From assembly GCA_017448795.1 (NCBI GenBank), contig JAFSKV010000073.1:1-64000 (forward strand): a stretch of DNA of 64,000 bases, given 5' to 3'. This document shows, one piece after another, positions 19,180 through 26,589 of this stretch. The position numbers were made by a program, and so were the translations under genes. This stretch comes from Synergistaceae bacterium. Its GTDB lineage: Bacteria > Synergistota > Synergistia > Synergistales > Aminobacteriaceae. The notes under the pieces are model-generated. The model was not told where the DNA came from and made no database searches. It saw nothing but the letters and a program-made list of their open reading frames with translations. Numbering within the stretch: position 1 is the first letter of the stretch; every line of letters starts with the position of its first letter.

Positions 19180-20829
19180 ATGAAGAAATTTCCTGTTAAC
19201 CCGCAAGACACACAAGCCGCCGTAATTTCCGCCCTAGAATACGTGAACGCCTGCCTGAAGTCCTGCCGTCTCAAGCGCAAAGACGAGCTTAAAGCCTCCC
19301 TCATGGCCGAAGAGTCATTGCTCCGTCTCATGGATTACGCCGACTTCTCGAAGGTCAGCGCAATTTTCGTGAAGGTCACGCGGATATTCGGCACGGTCAG
19401 AATAAAGCTCAGAGTCCCCGGCGGAAAGTTCAATTTCGCTGAGACGCTCGGAGTTGACACTGCTCTTGCTGACGAGGGTATGCCCGACACTCAGGAGGCA
19501 ATCCAGAACATCATCATGCGCTCGTTCGAGGACAGGCTCGCCTACTCCCACAAGAACGGCCTGAACACGATTACGGCGGTTGCGGTGAAATCCTCGCTGG
19601 AGAAGGTGTACATTACGCTTGCGGCATTGTTCGCGGCTGTCATAATCGGAGTCCTCATGAAGTCATTTGCCCCCGCTGAACTCCGCGAGTCCGTCAACAA
19701 TATCTTCCTCGAACGCTTCAACACCATGTACATGAACGCCCTCAAGACCGCCGTGACTCCTCTCGTGTTCTTCTCGATAATCACGTGCCTTGCGCAATTC
19801 GGGAGCTTCTCTGAGCTGGGCAGGACAGGAGGGCTAATCATCTCGCTGTTCCTTGTGATGACGTTCCTGTCGTCAGCAATAGGAGCGGGGGTGTTCATGA
19901 TTTTCCGGCCCGGTGCGGGGATTAATGCGCTCGCGAACCCGGCGGGGGCTGTGGTTTCCGCGTCATCGTTCCAGCAGGGCGACTTCATCACCAGCATCAT
20001 ACCGTCAAACATACTCGCTCCCTTTCTCAGCATGAACATGATACAGGTGATATTCTTAGCGTTTGCTCTTGGGGGGGCTATGGGGGCAATAGGCGAGGCC
20101 GGGAAAATCCTCCGGGACTTCTTCGAGGCCTGCAACAAAATGTTCATGGCCTTCACACGAGCGTTGATTGCCATGATTCCCGTTGCCGCCTTCTGCGCGA
20201 TACTGTCAGCCGTCCTCACTTCCGACGCTGGAATACTCTCGTCGCTCGGAGGGTTCTGCGTTGCGACTGTTGCGGGGCTTGCTCTGGTCTTGTGCCTGGA
20301 CATGGCGTATGTCGCTCTCGCCGGGAGGGTGAGTCCCTTCACGTTCGTCAGGAAATATTTTCCCGTTATGCTGTTCTCGCTGACCTCGTCAACAACAGGG
20401 TGCATCCCCATCAACTTGGAGTACTGCGGGAAGCTCGGCATCCCACGGAAGATATGCTCGTTCTCCGTGCCGCTGGGTGCTACAGTGAGCCTTGACGGCG
20501 TGGCAATGTACGTGTCCCTTGCGTCGCTGACTCTGGCGGGGATTTACGGCGTTCACCTGGACTTCGCGGGGATTGCTGGGGTGATTGCGTCGTCGGTGAT
20601 ACTTTCAGTGAGCGCGCCGGGGATTCCTGGTACGGGGCTGATATGCGTCGCTGTCCTGACCGCGCAGCTTGGTGTCCCGGCCGAAGCGATAGGCATAATC
20701 ATGGGCGTTGATGTGGTGCTGAGTATCCTGCGGACTCCCGTCAACATCTTCAGCATAATGTCGACCTCGCTTGTTGCATCGTCAAGAATGGGAGTGCTGG
20801 ATATTGAGACTTTCAGCTCGGACGCATGA
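19180..20829 (+). CDS. SDF-family (dicarboxylate/cation) symporter with extra N-terminal domain
   Basis: A 549-residue protein. Residues ~1-135 are soluble and include ALEYVNACLK and KASLMAEESLLRLMDYA, which resembles the first helices of GHKL/anti-sigma ATPase folds (E-x2-x-N box-like), without a clear glycine motif. From ~140 onward it is a sodium/dicarboxylate symporter with MNALKTAVTPLVFFSIITCL, FSLTSSTTGCIPINLEYC (hairpin HP2 region) and SVSAPGIPGTGLICVAV. Usual SDF proteins are ~400-450 residues, so the front domain is an addition, perhaps regulatory. An extended -10 lies at 19136-19144. Substrate is likely a carboxylate or amino acid. The symporter call is firm; the N-terminal fold is inference. 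Confidence 0.85.
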   Translation: MKKFPVNPQDTQAAVISALEYVNACLKSCRLKRKDELKASLMAEESLLRLMDYADFSKVSAIFVKVTRIFGTVRIKLRVPGGKFNFAETLGVDTALADEGMPDTQEAIQNIIMRSFEDRLAYSHKNGLNTITAVAVKSSLEKVYITLAALFAAVIIGVLMKSFAPAELRESVNNIFLERFNTMYMNALKTAVTPLVFFSIITCLAQFGSFSELGRTGGLIISLFLVMTFLSSAIGAGVFMIFRPGAGINALANPAGAVVSASSFQQGDFITSIIPSNILAPFLSMNMIQVIFLAFALGGAMGAIGEAGKILRDFFEACNKMFMAFTRALIAMIPVAAFCAILSAVLTSDAGILSSLGGFCVATVAGLALVLCLDMAYVALAGRVSPFTFVRKYFPVMLFSLTSSTTGCIPINLEYCGKLGIPRKICSFSVPLGATVSLDGVAMYVSLASLTLAGIYGVHLDFAGIAGVIASSVILSVSAPGIPGTGLICVAVLTAQLGVPAEAIGIIMGVDVVLSILRTPVNIFSIMSTSLVASSRMGVLDIETFSSDA

Positions 20830-20847
20830 TGAAAGGAGGTGTTGCGG

Positions 20848-21183
20848 ATGGCAGTGTATGACGATTTCGCGAAACTGGACATAAGAGCCGGGACAATCAT
20901 CAAGGCTGAGGCGTTCCCAAAAGCGAGAAAGCCCGCCTGCAAGCTCACGATAGATTTCGGCCCGGAAATAGGCATAAAGCGTTCATCAGCGCAAATCACG
21001 GACTTCTACACGCCCGGTGAATTAGTCGGCAAAAAGATTCTGGGTGTGGTGAATTTCCCGCCGAGACAGATTGCGGATTTCTTCAGCGAAGTGTTAGTGC
21101 TTGGGACTGACAGCAAGGGCGGAATCATTCTCGCAGTCCCGGACATTCCCGGCGAGACTGAGAACGGCGACAAGTTATGCTGA
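20848..21183 (+). CDS. csaA: CsaA-like tRNA-binding-domain protein
   Basis: A 111-residue protein consisting of one OB-fold tRNA-binding domain: LDIRAGTIIKAEAFPKARKP, KLTIDFGPEIGIKRSSAQI and the closing PDIPGETENGDKLC are diagnostic of CsaA. CsaA dimers bind tRNA and are reported to have chaperone-like export activity. The start chosen is the ATG at 20848, eight bases after AAAGGAGGT; the GTG at 20839 sits inside that binding site. It follows the symporter by 18 nt and is probably co-transcribed. Confidence 0.9.
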   Translation: MAVYDDFAKLDIRAGTIIKAEAFPKARKPACKLTIDFGPEIGIKRSSAQITDFYTPGELVGKKILGVVNFPPRQIADFFSEVLVLGTDSKGGIILAVPDIPGETENGDKLC

Positions 21184-21210
21184 CACGTTGCCGTAAACCG
21201 CGCTTCAAGG

Positions 21211-21219
21211 TGCTATGAT
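21211..21219 (+). promoter_or_regulatory. Extended -10 promoter of the alcohol dehydrogenase gene
   Basis: TGC-TATGAT, 35 nt upstream of the ATG at 21255. TTGCCG lies 20 bases upstream, too far for an ideal -35. Confidence 0.5.
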
Positions 21220-21254
21220 TCCCCCCATCCACAACACAAAGGAGACACAATCAC

Positions 21255-22421
21255 ATGTTAGGCGATTTCACATACTGCAACCCCACGCGCCTCTACTTCG
21301 GCAGGAACGCGCTCGACGGACTCAAGCAGGAACTCCCGAAATACGGCCCGAACGTCATGCTCACTTACGGGGGCGGCTCGGTCAAGAAGAGCGGGCTCTA
21401 CGACTCAATCGTCGCAATCCTCAAGTCAGCAGGCAAGAATATTGTCGACCTTCCCGGCGTAATGTCCAACCCCACATCCGAGAAGCTCATTGAGGGGGCG
21501 AGGCTGGCGCGTGAGAACAACGTTGACCTGATACTTGCTGTAGGCGGCGGCTCTGTGTGCGACTACTCGAAGGCCGTATCAGTCTCAGCGTACTATGACG
21601 GCGACCCGTGGGAAAAATACTTCCTCAAGATGGAGGAGCCTGAATGCAGGATTATCCCGGTCGGCTGTGTCTTGACGATGGTCGGCACCGGGAGCGAGAT
21701 GAACGGCGGCTCAGTCATCACCAACCACGCCCAGAAGCTCAAGATAGGCCATGTTTTCGGCGACAGCGTGTTCCCGAAATTCTCAGTCCTCAACCCCGAA
21801 TACACGTTCACCATCCCACAGTACCAGATGGTGGCGGGCTTCTTCGACATCATGTCGCACATCATGGAGCAGTACTTCTCAGGAACGGACGACAACACAA
21901 GCGATTACCTGTCGGAAGGCCTCATGAGATCCCTCGTGCATAGCTCAAGAATTGCCGCCAAGAATCCCACAGACTACGAGGCTCGGAGCAATATCATGTG
22001 GACGGCAACGTGGGCGTTGAACACACTGGTGGGAATGGCGAAGACTCAGGACTGGGAGGTTCACATGCTCGGCCATGCTGTCGGGGCATTCACCAACGCA
22101 ACGCACGGAATGACACTCGCGGCGGTCTCTCTCGCTTATTACAGGCACATCATGAACGACGGGCTGAAGAAGTTTGCGCGTTTTGCGGTCAACGTCTGGG
22201 GAGTTAATCCAGAAGGCAAGTCTGACTCACAGGTTGCTGACGAGGGATTGAAGGCTCTTGAGACGTGGATGCGTGAGATTGGAGTCGTGATGAGCCTGAA
22301 GGAACTCGGCGTAACTGAGGACATGTACGGCGGGATTGCTGACGGGACATTCATTCTTGAGGGCGGTTACAGGAAGCTGACGCGTGAGGAAGTGATAGAA
22401 ATCCTCAAGGAGAGTATGTAG
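21255..22421 (+). CDS. Iron-containing alcohol dehydrogenase (BdhA/YqhD type)
   Basis: A 388-residue group III alcohol dehydrogenase. GGGSVKKSGLYDSI and AVGGGSVCDYSKAVS bind NAD(P); the iron ligands are the Asp in FDIMSHIMEQYFSG, its following His, and histidines in WEVHMLGHAVGAFTNATHG. The opening DFTYCNPTRLYFG and the NADP-type GGGS pattern match the NADPH-dependent butanol dehydrogenase and YqhD branch, which reduces short aldehydes. The ATG follows AAAGGAGAC. It has its own promoter and terminator, so it is a single-gene unit. The physiological aldehyde is unknown. Confidence 0.94.
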   Translation: MLGDFTYCNPTRLYFGRNALDGLKQELPKYGPNVMLTYGGGSVKKSGLYDSIVAILKSAGKNIVDLPGVMSNPTSEKLIEGARLARENNVDLILAVGGGSVCDYSKAVSVSAYYDGDPWEKYFLKMEEPECRIIPVGCVLTMVGTGSEMNGGSVITNHAQKLKIGHVFGDSVFPKFSVLNPEYTFTIPQYQMVAGFFDIMSHIMEQYFSGTDDNTSDYLSEGLMRSLVHSSRIAAKNPTDYEARSNIMWTATWALNTLVGMAKTQDWEVHMLGHAVGAFTNATHGMTLAAVSLAYYRHIMNDGLKKFARFAVNVWGVNPEGKSDSQVADEGLKALETWMREIGVVMSLKELGVTEDMYGGIADGTFILEGGYRKLTREEVIEILKESM

Positions 22422-22479
22422 TGAGCAGGGTGTCAGCATTCAGGGCGGAAGGTTTCACCAAGTAACAGGAAGATTCCCG

Positions 22480-22515
22480 TTCTCCCTTGTCGCAGTGATG
22501 GGGGAGAATTTTTTT
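22480..22515 (+). terminator. Intrinsic terminator after the alcohol dehydrogenase gene
   Basis: TTCTCCC (22480-22486) pairs with GGGGAGAA (22501-22508) and is followed by seven T. Confidence 0.8.
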
Positions 22516-22566
22516 GCCCACGTTAAGATATAATACCCTCATAATTTCCCGGAAGGAGCTGTACAC

Positions 22567-23385
22567 ATGAAGAAGATTTTTTGCGCCTCACTCATTGCCC
22601 TGCTGATGGCCGCGGGTGCTTCTGCCAATGTCGTTATGACAGCGAGGGTAGGTTTTCTCACGAGGCTCAACACGAACGAGGACGAATTTTCCCGCATCAT
22701 CCAGGACAGCCAGAGAGTTACAGGCTGGAATCTCCTCTCAAACCGTCATGAGCTTTACGGCGTGAAGTTCTACGACTCGCTGAACGTGATGTTTATGGCA
22801 ATGGACAAGTACGAGATTGATGAAATCGCCCTGCCTGACGTTGTCGCGAATTACATAGTCAGCGAGAATCCCGCCTATGAGATATGCTGCCTCGCTCAGA
22901 CGAAAATCCCCATGAGCCTGGCTTTCGGTTTCAGGAATGACAATGCCCAGCTTGCATGGAAGTTTGACCGTGTCATTCAGGAGATGGAAGACGATTGGAC
23001 TCTCCCGGAGATTCAGGGCGTTTACATTTACGGGAAATCTAGGAACAAGCCCGTAACGTTCGAGAAATTCGACGGGGCGGAGACAATCAGGGTTGCGGTA
23101 ACAGGAGACCTTCCCCCGCTGGATTACATTGACGCGGCCGGGAAACCGTCGGGCTTCAACACCGCTCTTCTTGCTGAAATCGGAAAGCGTCTCAAGGTGA
23201 ATATCGGGCTGGTGAACATTGAAGCCGGTGCGAGGAATGCTGCCTTGTCATCCGGGAGGGTTGATGTTGTTTTCTGGTATGAGACATCGGACGGCACTGA
23301 ATGGAATTTTGACGCGCCTGAAGGAGTCCTGCTGTCGAGGCCGTATTACAGCTGGAACAAGTTTTACCATATCACCAAGAAGTAG
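22567..23385 (+). CDS. Periplasmic binding protein of SBP_bac_3 type, lobes in permuted order (paralogue 1)
   Basis: A 272-residue protein with a signal peptide (MKKIFCASLIALLMAAGASA). After it come the features that normally close an SBP_bac_3 domain: a short start VGFLTRLN, VKFYDSLNVMFMAMDKYEIDEIALPD, LAFGFR and VIQEMEDDW. Then follow those that normally open one: IRVAVTGDLPPLDYIDAAGK, PSGFNTALLAEIGKRL and SGRVDVVFW, ending SRPYYSWNKF. This is the order lobe 2 then lobe 1, a circular permutation. No transporter gene is adjacent, so it may be a free sensor-like or orphan binding protein. TATAAT at 22529-22534 is its likely -10. Two paralogues lie at 29172-30904. Ligand unknown, perhaps an amino acid. 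Confidence 0.75.
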   Translation: MKKIFCASLIALLMAAGASANVVMTARVGFLTRLNTNEDEFSRIIQDSQRVTGWNLLSNRHELYGVKFYDSLNVMFMAMDKYEIDEIALPDVVANYIVSENPAYEICCLAQTKIPMSLAFGFRNDNAQLAWKFDRVIQEMEDDWTLPEIQGVYIYGKSRNKPVTFEKFDGAETIRVAVTGDLPPLDYIDAAGKPSGFNTALLAEIGKRLKVNIGLVNIEAGARNAALSSGRVDVVFWYETSDGTEWNFDAPEGVLLSRPYYSWNKFYHITKK

Positions 23386-23417
23386 GATGCACTGGGAACA
23401 GATGCCTCTCCGTTCTA

Positions 23418-23426
23418 TGCTATAAT
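23418..23426 (+). promoter_or_regulatory. Extended -10 promoter of the zinc-ribbon operon
   Basis: TGC-TATAAT, a perfect hexamer with the TGN extension. The -35 is poor. The leader to the TTG start at 23444 would be only about 10 nt. Confidence 0.55.
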
Positions 23427-23443
23427 ACGGAAGATCCCATAAA

Positions 23444-23794
23444 TTGAAGGTGAATGTCCTGAAAAAGAAGTGCCCTGTTTGCGGTACGGAGTATTCTAGT
23501 GAGCAAAAATTCTGCTCCAAATGCGGGGCTGAATTGAAGTCTGTTGCTCCGGCGTTCGAGGTAATCAATGAAGACGCGAACAAGAAGATGAACGCTTCTG
23601 ACTGGGGAGGCGCGGTTCTTGCTGTTATCGGTTTCTTTGTCGGATGGTATGAAAGTTCGCTCTTTGGTGGTGCTTGTGGATTCGTTGCGATTATGTATGC
23701 GCGACAGTCCCGTTACCAGCCTCTGAAATGGGCAGGCTATATCATCGGCGGGATTACAGTGCTGATTTCAGTCTTGGTGTTGTTGTTGTCTTAA
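23444..23794 (+). CDS. Small zinc-ribbon membrane protein
   Basis: A 116-residue protein. CPVCGTEYSSEQKFCSKCG at residues 10-28 is a zinc ribbon with two CxxC pairs. Residues ~50-116 hold two or three hydrophobic segments (WGGAVLAVIGFFVGWY, AGYIIGGITVLISVLVLLL). The start is uncertain: TTG at 23444 has GGAAG ten bases upstream, and the in-frame GTG at 23450 is an alternative. It leads a three-gene run of zinc-ribbon proteins spaced 11 and 0 nt. No function is known for such proteins; membrane-anchored zinc ribbons are often hypothetical or regulatory. Confidence 0.75.
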   Translation: MKVNVLKKKCPVCGTEYSSEQKFCSKCGAELKSVAPAFEVINEDANKKMNASDWGGAVLAVIGFFVGWYESSLFGGACGFVAIMYARQSRYQPLKWAGYIIGGITVLISVLVLLLS

Positions 23795-23805
23795 GGAGGA
23801 AAAAA

Positions 23806-24210
23806 ATGCCTTTCTGCGCTAACTGTGGCTCTTATATCTCTGAGGGCGATAAATTCTGCGGAACTTGCGGCAAGCCAGCACCCATAATTACCCCGGACAA
23901 TTCCGATGAACCTCGCCATATCTTGGTCGTGTCGCGGGCGAAACAGTTTATTTGTGCCCTCAGCGCATACGAGGTTTACATTAACGGCGAGCTGGCAGGC
24001 AGAATACCAGTCGGCGGAACTGTGGCTACGCGAGTTTTCTCTGATGAAGTCCGTGTGAGCATAAAATGCGTGACGTTCATGCTGACCAAATACCAGCTCC
24101 ATATGAAGCTCCTTCTGAAACAGAATCCCAGAGTTGATTTCCACCTCAAGTATCCAGGAGCTATAGAAGCCGCCGTTACGGGTGCTGAGGTTCTGGAGGA
24201 GACTAAGTAG
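23806..24210 (+). CDS. Zinc-ribbon protein with C-terminal beta-rich domain
   Basis: A 134-residue soluble protein opening with a ribbon (MPFCANCGSYISEGDKFCGTCG). The remaining ~100 residues include KQFICALSAYEVYINGELAGRI and VSIKCVTFMLTKYQLHM, resembling PEGA-like or small beta-sandwich domains seen after zinc ribbons. The ATG at 23806 lies seven bases after AAGGAGG; the longer frame overlaps the previous gene and is not supported. Middle member of the three-gene run. Function unknown. Confidence 0.78.
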   Translation: MPFCANCGSYISEGDKFCGTCGKPAPIITPDNSDEPRHILVVSRAKQFICALSAYEVYINGELAGRIPVGGTVATRVFSDEVRVSIKCVTFMLTKYQLHMKLLLKQNPRVDFHLKYPGAIEAAVTGAEVLEETK

Positions 24211-24699
24211 ATGGAGCGCGAGGCGAAGCGTGTTTTCAGGCCTACATTGTCGGGAGTCTCTGTAAACGGCTTAGGGTATGACAGCGTGGTTTCTCCTGTC
24301 ATGGATACGGGGGTTTGTCAGTGCAAGTACTGCCATTCCATGAAGAAGTTTGTGCTGGCTGAAATTGCCTTGAAACTAAGAGCGTTTGTGCAGCTTTTCT
24401 CTGTCAGCAAGAAATACGCTGTGGTATGTTCTTCATGCAAGAACGGCTACTATGTTGATGACGCGCAAAAGGACGCCATCCTTTACCAAGGGGCAGGCGT
24501 GGAAGTGGGGGATGACGGCCTTGTGATTTCGATGCCAGGAGCAGGCAAAGACCTTCCTTCAGCACATGACATAAGCTCAGGCCGTGTGTGCCGTCATTGC
24601 GGAAGGGAGCAGCCTGGGCAGGGCAGCTTCTGTGTCTATTGTGGAAAGCCAGTCTATGATGTAGACAGCGCAATTCGCAGTGATGACAATGACCGCTGA
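24211..24699 (+). CDS. Protein with two zinc-binding Cys clusters
   Basis: A 162-residue protein starting immediately after the previous stop. It has CQCKYCH and VCSSCKNGYY (residues ~36-80), then near the C terminus a zinc ribbon CRHCGREQPGQGSFCVYCGKP. Between them lies a short hydrophobic stretch (ALKLRAFVQLFS). It is the third Cys-rich protein of the run, and shares the closing ribbon style with the first two. No function can be assigned. Confidence 0.72.
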   Translation: MEREAKRVFRPTLSGVSVNGLGYDSVVSPVMDTGVCQCKYCHSMKKFVLAEIALKLRAFVQLFSVSKKYAVVCSSCKNGYYVDDAQKDAILYQGAGVEVGDDGLVISMPGAGKDLPSAHDISSGRVCRHCGREQPGQGSFCVYCGKPVYDVDSAIRSDDNDR

Positions 24700-24743
24700 G
24701 AAGCTACAGTAAGCAGAGGCCTGCCATATCACCAAGAAATAGC

Positions 24744-25697
24744 ATGATAATCACGCGCATTCTTCCCCATGCCGGAATGGGAAATCAGATGTTCATGTAC
24801 GCTGCCGGGCTTTCCTTGTCGCAGAAACTTGGGACGGAGCTTCGTCTTGGCGCGTGGGATTTCGAGACCAACACATCAGGCGACGAGGTCAGGCTGTATC
24901 ACCTTTCCCTGTTCCCGGAAATCACCGAGCGCAACGCGTCATTGCGTGAGCTTCTGATGATATGCCCCATGCAGATATTCCTGAACACGGTCAACCGCAA
25001 GCCCGTGAAGAAGCGGCATATCTTCCGGCGGACAATTCTTAAGACGCTGAACGTTTTACGTATGACGGCTGATTTAGAGGTCGGCAGACAGTCGAGGCTC
25101 GCGAAAGTTCACGTGCAGGAAGCAATGCCTTACTCGCCGGATTTCTGGAACATTCCTGACGGCACAATGATTGTGGGCTACTGGGAGTCTGAGAAGTATT
25201 TTGCGCCTTATGCTGACATGGTGCGCAGAAAGTTCACATTTCCTGATGAGTGTTACGACCCTGCCTTGTCCGCGAAAATCAGGGCGTGCAATTCCGCAGC
25301 CATCCACGTCAGGCGGGGGGACAAAACTTATCTTGAGGGAGTATCACCGTCTGACGGCCGATATATACGCAATGCAATCGGCAGGCTGTCATCCCTCACG
25401 GAAAATCCCTCGTTCTTCGTGTTCAGTGATGATCTTGACTGGTGCAGGAAGAACCTTCCCATGATTCACGAGGCTGATTACACGTTCGTTGAAGGGCAGA
25501 CCCCACCGCAGGATATGGCGTTGATGACGCTGTGCCGCCACGTGATTATGGGGCCGTCCACGTTCTCATGGTGGGGGGCTTGGCTGACTGAGTCGCCGGG
25601 AAAAATCATCATAGCCCCTGACGTGAATCTCTGGGTGAAGTCAGGCGCGGAAGAAAGAAGAGACCTTCTCCCGGACCGCTGGATAAAGATAGGCTGA
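24744..25697 (+). CDS. GT11 alpha-1,2-fucosyltransferase-like glycosyltransferase
   Basis: A 317-residue glycosyltransferase. GMGNQMFMYAAGLSL near the N terminus binds the nucleotide sugar, AIHVRRGDKTYLEG near residue 187 is the HxRRGD donor motif, and GPSTFSWWGAWL near 273 is the third GT11 motif. These enzymes move fucose from GDP-fucose onto galactose in surface glycans. It stands alone here with no polysaccharide cluster, and its stop abuts the nikR stop on the other strand. Acceptor unknown. Confidence 0.9.
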   Translation: MIITRILPHAGMGNQMFMYAAGLSLSQKLGTELRLGAWDFETNTSGDEVRLYHLSLFPEITERNASLRELLMICPMQIFLNTVNRKPVKKRHIFRRTILKTLNVLRMTADLEVGRQSRLAKVHVQEAMPYSPDFWNIPDGTMIVGYWESEKYFAPYADMVRRKFTFPDECYDPALSAKIRACNSAAIHVRRGDKTYLEGVSPSDGRYIRNAIGRLSSLTENPSFFVFSDDLDWCRKNLPMIHEADYTFVEGQTPPQDMALMTLCRHVIMGPSTFSWWGAWLTESPGKIIIAPDVNLWVKSGAEERRDLLPDRWIKIG

Positions 25698-26111
25698 TTA
25701 TATTTCGGTTGTTACGTTGACGCTGAGGCTCTTAATGCCGCGGATCTTCCTTAGAGCCACGACAAGTTTCCGCACATCCTTAGAATTTCCCTTAGTGATT
25801 ATGCATTCTAGGCACGTAGAGTGATTCAGGTGGACATGAGTCGCGCAGATTATCACGTCCCCTGAGTCATGCTGTGCTGATGTGAGGCTTCTTGTTACTT
25901 CAGGAAGATGATGGTCATACACGATTGTTACTGTCGCGCAGATTTCGCTCTCGCTTTCCTTCCAGCGTTCACGGGAAAGATACTCGCGCATGAGGCTTCT
26001 GACGGCTTCCGAGCGGTTGTCCCTGTTGTCGGCGTAATATTCGGCCTCGAACTCGGACAGCAGGTCTTCCGGGACTGTTATGCTGAATCGGACGAGATTC
26101 TCACCTGGCAT
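25698..26111 (-). CDS. nikR: Nickel-responsive regulator NikR
   Basis: A 137-residue ribbon-helix-helix/ACT regulator. Residues 6-40 (VRFSITVPEDLLSEFE, RSEAVRSLMREYL) are the DNA-binding part. The nickel ligands correspond to His in VYDHHLPEV, two His in THVHLNHSTCLE and the Cys of the latter. It represses nickel uptake genes when Ni2+ is bound. The ATG at 26111 is preceded only by AAGGCG, and the gene overlaps the upstream membrane-protein gene by 11 nt. No nik transporter or nickel enzyme is present in this window, so its targets lie elsewhere. Confidence 0.92.
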   Translation of the reverse strand: MPGENLVRFSITVPEDLLSEFEAEYYADNRDNRSEAVRSLMREYLSRERWKESESEICATVTIVYDHHLPEVTRSLTSAQHDSGDVIICATHVHLNHSTCLECIITKGNSKDVRKLVVALRKIRGIKSLSVNVTTEI

Positions 26112-26505
26112 TTTTGCGCCTTGATGATGATTTCGCTGACGGCTCTTCTGCCTTTTCCGTCTCTGTGTATTCCACATCGATAACGTTATTGCCGCCTGAC
26201 TTGATTTCTTTCCCTGTGAAGTACTTGTAGCAGTATTTCCCCCCTGCCCCGAACAAAGCAGTCAACGCCCCCCATCCCAAGAAGCTGAACAGGTATGACG
26301 GCAGGACGAACAGCACGAAGTATATTATCGTGAAGATGAAGCCCCCCATGCAAAGGAACATAGGCGCGAAAACAAGAAGCAGTATCCCCCTGTCCTTAGC
26401 GTCAGCGTTCTTCCATATGCTGAGGACGAAATCAAGGCCTCCCATGTACAGCGAGGGCTTCAGGAATTTCATTGCGTACTCGCGGATCTTGTCGAAATTG
26501 AACAT
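26101..26505 (-). CDS. Small membrane protein upstream of nikR
   Basis: A 134-residue protein with two long hydrophobic segments (GILLLVFAPMFLCMGGFIFT and FVLPSYLFSFLGWGALTALF, residues ~40-85), then a polar, charged tail with VIDVEYTETEKAEEPS and a basic end SSRRKNAR. I do not recognise a family. It overlaps nikR, so the two are translated together. It may be a membrane partner or unrelated passenger. Confidence 0.65.
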   Translation of the reverse strand: MFNFDKIREYAMKFLKPSLYMGGLDFVLSIWKNADAKDRGILLLVFAPMFLCMGGFIFTIIYFVLFVLPSYLFSFLGWGALTALFGAGGKYCYKYFTGKEIKSGGNNVIDVEYTETEKAEEPSAKSSSRRKNAR

Positions 26506-26542
26506 TCAGTGCCTCCGTAATTTTTTCCCGTATTATAGCGCA

Positions 26543-26581
26543 AGAAAAGAGGCCTCCCTTTTCATCCGCAGGAAGCCTCCT
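26543..26581 (-). terminator. Intrinsic terminator after the GH57 gene
   Basis: On the minus strand GAGGCTTCC pairs with GGGAGGCCTC, followed by TTTTCTT, nine nt after the GH57 stop. Confidence 0.65.
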
Positions 26582-26589
26582 GACCGTCA

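Noticed and set aside
19542-20441. 299-codon minus-strand frame opposite the SDF symporter
   Set aside because: Composition is that of an antisense shadow, and the sense protein is clearly a transporter.
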